This document shows positions 58,352 through 64,000 of a DNA stretch of 64,000 nt, in pieces. Numbering within the stretch: position 1 is the first letter of the stretch; each line of letters begins with the position of its first letter. Where the stretch lies: contig NZ_NSBU01000007.1 of assembly GCF_002285415.1 (NCBI RefSeq), positions 250,501 to 314,500 of the forward strand. Reading direction: 5' to 3'. The notes beneath the pieces are model-generated. The model was not told the DNA's origin and made no database searches. It saw only the letters and a list, made by a program, of their open reading frames with translations. This stretch comes from Actibacterium pelagium (GTDB lineage Bacteria; Pseudomonadota; Alphaproteobacteria; Rhodobacterales; Rhodobacteraceae). A program made the position numbers and the translations under genes.

Positions 58352-59605
58352 TTACTGGTTGTAGGTACTGGGGAAGGAGACGCTCAGGCTCCCCCCGAGT
58401 TCTTGGTAGAGGGCCTCAAAGGTGGACCTTACGATCTCGCTGAGGTCGCCTCGTTTGGCGTAGACAGACATGCCAATGTCGTCGCTGTTGGAATGGCCTA
58501 CGGCTAGGTTTCGGGCTTCCTTGGCGACACCTGCGTTCACCAGAGCCGAAACCGCAGAACGACGGAATGAGTGCATGTCCCATTGGTTGTTGTCTGGGAG
58601 CGTCTTACGTGCGCTCTCAAGAGCCTTACCTAGGTAGTGGACAAGGGTTCGGTCATAGCCGCCACGCTTTAGGCGAGGGAAGAGGATGCCAACATTGTCG
58701 GGGCATGAAGGTTCGGTGATCCTTGCGCGTCTTACAGCGGCTCTCAGCAACTCACAGTCGCTATCTCCGCCAACAACAACCAAACGGTTTCCAGCTTCGG
58801 TCTTGGCTTCGCGTATCGCCAAGCGGATGTGGTCGTCTCGGTCGTCAATGTCATGAAGGTGCAGTCCTGCGATTTCCCCAAGTCTGCATCCGGTTACCCA
58901 AAGCAACCTCACTGTGACGAACATTTCGAACTGGTATTTGAGGCGGGTGTTGCCAGCGATGTATTCGAGAAGTGCTTCCGCTTCATCTCGGGTGACAGGT
59001 CTCAGGTTCTTCTGTCGAGGGTCCACCTTCTTCCGTTGCCCGGCCAATCGGCGCATTAGGGAAGAGAAGGGGTTCTTCATGTCCTGATCGACAAGCCCCC
59101 AATGCTCCAAGACACGCCAATACGAGGCGAGACAGATTTGGTGGGTGGACAAGCTACGGTGTGACAGGGGCTTGCCTGTCCGTTCTGAGGGAGTGGTCTT
59201 TAGGTGGTCGATGTACTGCAACGCCATCGCCCGGTTGATCTTGGTGACCTCAATGTTGCCCGAGAACTCTTCGAACCTCTCAAGGATACGCTGGTACCGA
59301 TGACGGGTCGCATTCTTGATTCCATCGCTCTCAGACAGCCAGCGCTGGGTTGTCTCTCGGACAGTGGTGCCTACCTGTTGGCTCTTGGACGGTGTTGGGC
59401 GTTCTTCGTATTCCTCAAAGAGGCTGGCTTTGATTTCTGAAAGCACCGCAGCGCGGTTCGCCAAGGCTTCCGCTAGGTCGGATGTTCCGAGTGACCGGAT
59501 GATTTCTTTCTTGCCAACAACAGGTTGGATTTCGGTGGGTACGGAATACCGCAACGAGTAAACGCTTCCGCGCTTAAAGATGCCCTTGGGAAGTGTACGG
59601 GTCAT
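58352..59605 (-). CDS. int: Tyrosine recombinase (integrase)
   Basis: A 417-aa phage-type integrase. The catalytic residues are in place: Arg241 in TGCRLGEIAGL, Lys268 in EAKTEAGNR, His345 and Arg348 in MHSFRRSAVSAL, His371 in VGHSNSDD, and Tyr382 in GMSVYAKRG. The N-terminal arm-binding part (KRGSVYSLRYSVPTEIQ) and core-binding SAM-like domain (VRETTQRWLSESDG) are present. It begins 47 bases from the 3' end of the right tRNA-Tyr copy, the standard position for an element that integrates at this tRNA. Confidence 0.95.
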   Translation of the reverse strand: MTRTLPKGIFKRGSVYSLRYSVPTEIQPVVGKKEIIRSLGTSDLAEALANRAAVLSEIKASLFEEYEERPTPSKSQQVGTTVRETTQRWLSESDGIKNATRHRYQRILERFEEFSGNIEVTKINRAMALQYIDHLKTTPSERTGKPLSHRSLSTHQICLASYWRVLEHWGLVDQDMKNPFSSLMRRLAGQRKKVDPRQKNLRPVTRDEAEALLEYIAGNTRLKYQFEMFVTVRLLWVTGCRLGEIAGLHLHDIDDRDDHIRLAIREAKTEAGNRLVVVGGDSDCELLRAAVRRARITEPSCPDNVGILFPRLKRGGYDRTLVHYLGKALESARKTLPDNNQWDMHSFRRSAVSALVNAGVAKEARNLAVGHSNSDDIGMSVYAKRGDLSEIVRSTFEALYQELGGSLSVSFPSTYNQ

Positions 59606-59652
59606 CGCTCAATCTCCCTTACATTGGAGAGAGCAACCCCTTGAAACTTAAG

Positions 59653-59756
59653 AAAATGGTGGGCGACCCTGGAATCGAACCAGGCGTGGGTCGCCCCGAG
59701 GGAGTTACAGTCCCCTGCCACACCTTGCGGCCTGTCGCCCACCGTGAGGCGCTGAA
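59653..59756. repeat. Right 104-bp direct repeat bounding the tRNA-Tyr island
   Basis: Identical over all 104 bases to 51768-51871. This copy keeps chromosomal sequence upstream of the tRNA 5' end (toward rlmB), so it is the copy most likely to retain the native promoter. Confidence 0.95.
59657..59740 (-). tRNA. tRNA-Tyr (GUA), right copy
   Basis: Identical to the left copy: 84 nt, GUA anticodon, long variable arm, encoded CCA at 59657-59659. Reading position 8 from the 5' end gives A instead of the usual U8, in both copies. Confidence 0.92.
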
Positions 59757-59852
59757 TATCCAGAGCGGACATTCGCGTCAACCGGAAAATACCTTGCACA
59801 AGACATTCTCTCGGGCCATGGTCCGCGCTCAATCATCAAGGGGCCGAAAGCC

Positions 59853-60635
59853 ATGAAAAAACCCACCTGGGTCATCGAAAAAGAGCGCGCGAAAAGAGCG
59901 GCCGCTGCGGAAACCGTGTGGTTGTTCGGCTTGCATGCTGTGCGCGATGCGTTGATGAACCCGAACCGGGAAAAGCTGCGGCTTGTGCTGACCAAGAATG
60001 CCTCGGATAAGCTGGCCGAGGCTGTAGCTGCATCGGGGATCGAGCCAGAGATTACCGATCCGCGGAAGTTTTCTGTCCCGATCGACAAGGGGTCCGTGCA
60101 TCAGGGCGCAGCGCTAGAGGTTAAACCGCTGAACTGGGGTAGCCTGCGCGACGTCTGCGAACCGGGGCAGGGTGCACCCCGTCTGGTTTTGCTGGATCGC
60201 GTAACCGACCCGCATAACGTTGGGGCCATCCTGCGTTCGGCCGAAGTCTTTGGCGCCAAGGCCGTGATCGCCCCCCATCGCCATTCCGCACCGGAAACCG
60301 GGGCGCTGGCCAAAACCGCTTCGGGCGCGCTTGAACGCCAGCCATATTTGCGGATCAAGAACCTTGGCGATGCGATGCTTGAGCTACGCAAGATGGGATA
60401 CACCATTCTTGGCCTAGCTGGCGAAGCCACCACCGAGATTGAAACCGCCGTAGCCGAGGCCTCTGACCGCCCGCTGGCGCTGGTTCTTGGGGCAGAGGGC
60501 CCCGGTTTGCGCGAACGAACCCGGGATTTGTGCGATGATTTGGTCAAAATCCCGTTTGCACAGGATTTTGGGTCACTGAACGTCTCCAACGCGGCGGCAG
60601 TCGCCCTATATGCTTCTCAGGCCCCCAAGGACTGA
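59853..60635 (+). CDS. rlmB: 23S rRNA (guanosine-2'-O-)-methyltransferase RlmB-like (SpoU family)
   Basis: A 260-aa SpoU methyltransferase: N-terminal L30-like RNA-binding domain (LFGLHAVRDALMNPNREKLR), then the knotted catalytic domain with DRVTDPHNVGAILRSAEVFG, LVLGAEGPGLRERTRDLCDD and IPFAQDFGSLNVSNAAAVAL, the three SPOUT motifs. It probably methylates G2251 of 23S rRNA. It is divergent from the right tRNA-Tyr copy, whose start lies about 110 bases upstream. The zinc-ribbon gene follows 7 bases after the stop. Confidence 0.93.
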   Translation: MKKPTWVIEKERAKRAAAAETVWLFGLHAVRDALMNPNREKLRLVLTKNASDKLAEAVAASGIEPEITDPRKFSVPIDKGSVHQGAALEVKPLNWGSLRDVCEPGQGAPRLVLLDRVTDPHNVGAILRSAEVFGAKAVIAPHRHSAPETGALAKTASGALERQPYLRIKNLGDAMLELRKMGYTILGLAGEATTEIETAVAEASDRPLALVLGAEGPGLRERTRDLCDDLVKIPFAQDFGSLNVSNAAAVALYASQAPKD

Positions 60636-60642
60636 GGAGCTT

Positions 60643-60951
60643 ATGGCTACAAAAATCGCCACCTGCTGTTACTGCGGTACTCGTGCTGCGCTGAAACTTG
60701 TTGGACATGTCCAGCACGAGCTGGCCTGCTCTGCCTGTGGTGCGCCGCTGCACGAGATCAAGCAGATGCCGTTGGAGCGGCCGGTAAAGGTGAAGCCGCA
60801 ACACTCTTATCCGGCGGCATCTGTAGCCCGCTGTAAGAAGTCAGAGAAGAAGCGCCGCAAGAAAAAGTGCAAAAGCTTCTTTGAAAGGGACTTCTTTGAC
60901 TTTGATACGCTAGAGGATCTTGTGGATGCGGTGGTCGATATCATCGATTAG
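60643..60951 (+). CDS. Small zinc-ribbon protein with acidic C-terminus
   Basis: A 102-aa protein: zinc ribbon CCYCGTRAALKLVGHVQHEL with a second CxxC at ACSACGAPLHEIK (residues 7-39), then a Lys/Arg-rich stretch KKSEKKRRKKKCKSFFERDF and a C-terminal acidic helix DTLEDLVDAVVDIID. GAGGAG precedes ATG 60643. It may bind nucleic acid through the basic tract. Function unknown. It is probably co-transcribed with rlmB, 7 bases upstream. Confidence 0.75.
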   Translation: MATKIATCCYCGTRAALKLVGHVQHELACSACGAPLHEIKQMPLERPVKVKPQHSYPAASVARCKKSEKKRRKKKCKSFFERDFFDFDTLEDLVDAVVDIID

Positions 60952-61151
60952 CCCCGCGTTCACATTAACTTGAGCGTCCATGGTATTTTTCAAAATCGTA
61001 CCTAGATGGAGAGGGTAGAAGCGGAGCACTGGAACTGCCTGCTTCATTTACTGTCCCTCGTTCCGACACCTCGCCCGGGCTTCTAGTCCGGGCGTTCTTT
61101 TTGTGCCATGACGGTCGGCGGAGCGCGCACTCCATAAAGGAATCGATCTTG

Positions 61152-61592
61152 ATGACCACCTATAGTGACGAGTACCTGAAAGGGATTTTGACCCAGACCA
61201 AGGTCATTGCCCTTGTTGGCGCGTCTAAGAACGAAGAACGGCCAAGCAATCGTGTCGGTAAGTACCTTAAATCTCAGGGATACAAAGTGATTCCCGTCAA
61301 TCCGGGGCTGGCGGGCCAGACCCTGTTTGGAGAGACGGTGTATGCCTCATTGGCCGATATTCCCGCCGAGATGAACGTTGATATGATTGACGTGTTCCGC
61401 CGGGCCGAGCAGGTCTGTCCGGTGTTGATGGAGGGGATTGCCCACCTGCCCACAGTCAAAACCATCTGGATGCAGTTGAACGTCATCAATCACAACGCCG
61501 AGGCCGAGGCGACCAAACGCGGTTTGAATGTCGTAATGGACCGTTGCCCGAAGATCGAGCATTCGCGTCTGATCACGGACGCGGCTGCCTGA
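61152..61592 (+). CDS. CoA-binding domain protein (YccU-like)
   Basis: A 146-aa Rossmann-fold protein: VIALVGASKNEERPSNRVGK, IPVNPGLAGQTLFGE, and VDMIDVFRRAEQVCPVLMEG followed by WMQLNVINHNAEAEA match the CoA_binding_2 family. The cofactor is CoA or a nucleotide; physiological role unknown. AAAGGA precedes ATG 61152; the frame from 61101 adds an unlikely Cys/His-rich leader. A single gene, convergent with hisE. Confidence 0.85.
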   Translation: MTTYSDEYLKGILTQTKVIALVGASKNEERPSNRVGKYLKSQGYKVIPVNPGLAGQTLFGETVYASLADIPAEMNVDMIDVFRRAEQVCPVLMEGIAHLPTVKTIWMQLNVINHNAEAEATKRGLNVVMDRCPKIEHSRLITDAAA

Positions 61593-61907
61593 TCAGTCCT
61601 TGCGCGAGGCTTTCTCGGTAATGCCAGAGGTTCCCTCGCGCCGTTCCAACTCTGCCAGAACATCGTCCAGTGACACGTCACGCGTGGCAAGCATCACCAG
61701 CAGGTGATACAGTACGTCGGCGGCTTCGCTGGTCAGCTTGTCGCGATCGTTTTTAACGGCCTCGATAATGGCCTCGACCGCTTCTTCTCCGAATTTCTCG
61801 GCGCATTTCTCGGGGCCTTTGGCAAACAGCTTGGCGGTCCAGGAGCTTTCCGGGTCCGCGCCCTTGCGGGACGCGATGGTGGCGGCAAGACGGTCTAGGG
61901 CGTTCAT
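61593..61907 (-). CDS. hisE: Phosphoribosyl-ATP pyrophosphatase
   Basis: A 104-aa all-alpha NTP pyrophosphohydrolase. [20 protein letters not shown] and [20 protein letters not shown] carry the Glu-rich metal-binding helices; [20 protein letters not shown] is the typical C-terminal segment. It catalyses the second step of histidine synthesis. Its start overlaps the hisF stop as ATGA. Confidence 0.96.
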   Translation of the reverse strand: MNALDRLAATIASRKGADPESSWTAKLFAKGPEKCAEKFGEEAVEAIIEAVKNDRDKLTSEAADVLYHLLVMLATRDVSLDDVLAELERREGTSGITEKASRKD

Positions 61908-62665
61908 GACAACCTCATCGGAATGCCGGCGTCGGCCATGTACTGCTTGGCCTCGCCGATTGTGTAATCGCCGAAGTGGAAGATAGAGGCCGCCAGCACG
62001 GCGCTGGCCCCGCCTTTGGTGACACCTTCCACAAGGTGATCCAAGTTGCCCACGCCGCCCGAAGCGATCACGGGCACGTCGACGGCATCAGAGATTGCCT
62101 TGGTCAGCGGCAGGTTGAAGCCCGCGCGTGTCCCGTCGCGGTCCATGCTGGTCAGCAGGATTTCCCCGGCACCTTTTTCGGTGACGAGTTTCGCGAATTC
62201 CACCGCGTCGATGCCCGTGGGTTTGCGCCCGCCATGGGTAAAGATCTCCCACCGGCCGGGTTCAACGGTCTTTGCGTCGATGGCGCAGACGATGCACTGG
62301 CTGCCGAACTGGTCGGCGGCCTCGGCGATCACGTCTGGCCGCGCCACAGCGGCAGAGTTGAAGCTGACCTTGTCGGCACCCGCCAGCAGCAGGGCGCGCA
62401 CGTCTTCCACGGTGCGCACACCGCCGCCGACAGTCAGCGGGATATAGCACTGTTCCGCGGTCCGCTGGACCAGATCGAACATCGTTCCCCGGTTTTCATG
62501 GGTCGCGTGAATGTCCAGAAAGCACAGTTCGTCCGCGCCAGCGGCGTCATAGGCCTTGGCGGCCTCGACCGGATCGCCTGCGTCACGCAGGCCCACGAAG
62601 TTCACGCCTTTGACCACGCGGCCGTCGGCCACGTCGAGGCAGGGGATGATGCGAGTTTTCAACAT
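61904..62665 (-). CDS. hisF: Imidazole glycerol phosphate synthase cyclase subunit HisF
   Basis: A 253-aa TIM-barrel protein with the catalytic Asp in [18 protein letters not shown] and the second Asp in [15 protein letters not shown], plus phosphate loops [15 protein letters not shown] and [15 protein letters not shown]. It makes IGP and AICAR from PRFAR using ammonia supplied by HisH. It lies 96 bases downstream of hisA and overlaps hisE by 4 bases. Confidence 0.97.
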   Translation of the reverse strand: MLKTRIIPCLDVADGRVVKGVNFVGLRDAGDPVEAAKAYDAAGADELCFLDIHATHENRGTMFDLVQRTAEQCYIPLTVGGGVRTVEDVRALLLAGADKVSFNSAAVARPDVIAEAADQFGSQCIVCAIDAKTVEPGRWEIFTHGGRKPTGIDAVEFAKLVTEKGAGEILLTSMDRDGTRAGFNLPLTKAISDAVDVPVIASGGVGNLDHLVEGVTKGGASAVLAASIFHFGDYTIGEAKQYMADAGIPMRLS

Positions 62666-62761
62666 GGGTGTCTGTTACCCTTGTTGAGGGGCAGGGGGCA
62701 AGGGGACTCTGCCCCCGTCGCAATTCAGCAAGTCCCGCAAGCTATTTTGATAAAAGGAAGA
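62666..62761. repeat. GC-rich spacer with inverted repeat between hisF and hisA
   Basis: GGGGGCA (62694-62700) and TGCCCCC (62710-62716) form an inverted repeat. The 13-base core GCAGGGGGCAAGG is shared with the gatB upstream region (12320-12332). No T-tract; it may be a dispersed intergenic repeat or an mRNA-processing hairpin in the his operon. Confidence 0.4.
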
Positions 62762-63484
62762 TCAGGCCTTCAGCAGGTCCAGCGCCTCTTTCAAATCAAT
62801 TGCACCATCATACAGCGCCCGGCCAGAGATCGCGCCGTTCAAGGGTGCGCCGCAGGACTTCAGGTTGCGCAGGTCGTCCAGCGAAGACACGCCGCCAGAG
62901 GCGATCACAGGGATCGACACGGCGTTGGCAAGGTCTGCCGTCGCCTCAACATTCGGGCCCTGCATCGCGCCATCGCGGTTGATGTCGGTATAGATGATAG
63001 CGGCGACGCCTGCGTCCTCGAACGACTTGGCAAGGTCGGTGACCATAACGTCGGTTTCCTCGGCCCAGCCTTTGGTGGCGACTTTGCCGTTGCGGGCGTC
63101 GATGCCCACGGCGACATGACCGGGGAAAGCTTTGGCCGCTTCGCGCACCAGATCGGGGTTTTCGACTGCCACGGTGCCAAGGATGACGCGTTGAAGGCCC
63201 TTGTCCAGCCAGCGCTCGATCGTGGCCATGTCGCGGATGCCGCCGCCAAGCTGGGCGGGGACCTTGGTGCGTTTCAGGATTTCCTCGACCGGGGCTGCAT
63301 TAACGGGCTCACCCGCGAAAGCACCGTTCAGATCCACAAGGTGAAGCCATTCGCAGCCTGCGTTCACAAACTCCATCGCTTGGGCGGCGGGGTCTTCGTT
63401 GAACACGGTGGTCTGGTCCATGTCGCCCTTGTACAGGCGCACGGCGTTGCCGTCTTTCAGGTCGATGGCGGGATAGAGGATCAT
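62762..63484 (-). CDS. hisA: ProFAR isomerase HisA
   Basis: A 240-aa TIM barrel with catalytic Asp in [16 protein letters not shown] and the second in [14 protein letters not shown], and phosphate loops [15 protein letters not shown] and [15 protein letters not shown]. It catalyses the fourth step of histidine synthesis. ATG 63484 (MILYPAIDL) has GGAGAG upstream and is preferred over TTG 63496. hisB and hisH, often upstream, are not in the window. Confidence 0.97.
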   Translation of the reverse strand: MILYPAIDLKDGNAVRLYKGDMDQTTVFNEDPAAQAMEFVNAGCEWLHLVDLNGAFAGEPVNAAPVEEILKRTKVPAQLGGGIRDMATIERWLDKGLQRVILGTVAVENPDLVREAAKAFPGHVAVGIDARNGKVATKGWAEETDVMVTDLAKSFEDAGVAAIIYTDINRDGAMQGPNVEATADLANAVSIPVIASGGVSSLDDLRNLKSCGAPLNGAISGRALYDGAIDLKEALDLLKA

Positions 63485-63618
63485 TGGGCTCTCCAAACTG
63501 GTCTTGGGCGGTGTTTTGCACCTATGGGCGCAGAATGCAACGGGACGTTCCGACCCAACGTCACAGTTGCCAGTTGACCGAAACGTAAGGCAGAGTTTTC
63601 GCGACTAGGGAGGAATCT

Positions 63619-63993
63619 ATGAAGAAACTAGCAATCATCGCAGCAATTCTGGCCGCTGGGCCCGCATTTGCCGACCCGGTTCACGGTGTTTGGAAGACCC
63701 AAGTGGACGACGGCAACTACGCCCACATCACCATTGGCAACTGTGGCGAAGAAATCTGTGGCGTCATCAGCCGGACTTTCAACTCTGATGGCGAATGGAA
63801 AAGCGACAATATCGGCAAGCCGCTTGTCTGGGGCATGAATGCCAACGGCAGCAACTACAAGGGCGGCACCATCTGGCAGCCTTCGACCGGTAAGAAGTAT
63901 CGTTCGAAAATGGCGCTGAACGGGGACGTTCTGAAAGTGTCGGGTTGCGTTGGTCCGATCTGCAAAAAGCAGACCTGGACCCGCGTAAAGTAA
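63619..63993 (+). CDS. DUF2147 domain secreted protein
   Basis: A 124-aa protein with a Sec signal (KKLAIIAAILAAGPAFA) and the DUF2147 pattern: GVWKTQVDDGNYAHITIGNC, a central GKPLVWGMNANG, and a closing ALNGDVLKVSGCVGPICKKQTWTR. Cys residues could form periplasmic disulfides. Function unknown. AGGGAGGA precedes ATG 63619. It is divergent from hisA. Confidence 0.88.
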   Translation: MKKLAIIAAILAAGPAFADPVHGVWKTQVDDGNYAHITIGNCGEEICGVISRTFNSDGEWKSDNIGKPLVWGMNANGSNYKGGTIWQPSTGKKYRSKMALNGDVLKVSGCVGPICKKQTWTRVK

Positions 63994-64000
63994 GACGGGC

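Larger units (their letters stand above)
51872..59652. mobile_element. Integrative element inserted at tRNA-Tyr, putative phage satellite
   Basis: A 7.8-kb island between two perfect 104-bp repeats each holding a complete tRNA-Tyr. It carries a tyrosine recombinase next to the right repeat, a six-gene leftward operon of mostly unrecognised proteins, a two-gene rightward unit, a periplasmic ClpP-like protein, and a divergent control region with repeated operator-like sites. It is visibly AT-richer than the flanking chromosome. No capsid, tail, portal or large terminase gene is recognisable. The size, integrase placement and a T7 small-terminase-like protein suggest a phage satellite, but an integrative element of another kind is possible. 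Confidence 0.8.

Noticed and set aside
51872-59652. Complete prophage
   Set aside because: No capsid, portal, tail, lysis or large terminase gene is visible and the element is under 8 kb.
1-64000. CRISPR arrays or insertion sequences
   Set aside because: I saw no regularly spaced repeats with unique spacers and no transposase-like gene.

Overview
The window is a 64 kb piece of a high-GC alphaproteobacterial chromosome, most probably a member of the Rhodobacteraceae (Roseobacter group). This rests on gene content (aerobic cobaltochelatase CobS/CobT, PntAB, CarD, RpoH of the RpoHI type, MmcB, ribB-ribH-nusB) and on a tRNA-His that lacks the extra 5' G and carries A73, a trait known from one alphaproteobacterial clade. 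Most of the window is ordinary, densely packed housekeeping chromosome.

Layout. 1-16.7 kb: a partial FAD-linked D-lactate dehydrogenase, a ClC channel, an Xaa-Pro aminopeptidase, cobT and cobS separated by a small secreted protein, an exported MsrB, a J-domain protein, gatB, a lysozyme-like lipoprotein, aminopeptidase N and a class I glutamine amidotransferase. 17.2-25.8 kb: pntAB, a DUF3422 protein, argE-like, then ribB(X)-ribH-nusB. 25.9-29.6 kb: small membrane proteins, a structured intergenic stretch that may be an ncRNA, an ArsR/SRPBCC operon, mmcB, a CDP-alcohol phosphatidyltransferase and tRNA-His. 29.7-38.7 kb: an RluA-type pseudouridine synthase, rpoH with a candidate heat-shock promoter, an oxidoreductase, pepF, a lysophospholipase-like hydrolase and small proteins. 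38.7-51.6 kb: a Suv3-like helicase with an S4 protein, fdxA, carD, a Kef-type antiporter, a large Pro/Glu-rich membrane protein, a SIMPL protein, metY and a Ser/Thr kinase. 59.8-64 kb: rlmB, a zinc-ribbon protein, a CoA-binding protein, hisA-hisF-hisE and a DUF2147 protein.

The accessory part is an island between two perfect 104-bp direct repeats (51768-51871 and 59653-59756), each holding a complete tRNA-Tyr(GUA). The 7,885-bp unit carries a tyrosine recombinase next to the right repeat, a six-gene leftward operon of unrecognised small proteins that ends in a 74-aa protein resembling T7-type small terminase subunits, and a divergent two-gene rightward unit (two-TM protein plus DUF4145 protein). 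A periplasmic ClpP-like protein lies next to the left repeat. The divergent control region has a leftward terminator, an 8-bp-arm inverted repeat and two 34-bp near-identical sites. Three copies of a ~20-bp iteron-like motif built on GTCGAC lie in and beside one leftward gene. I read it as a compact integrative element, plausibly a phage satellite. This is an inference from layout, size and one weak similarity; I recognise no capsid, tail or large terminase gene.
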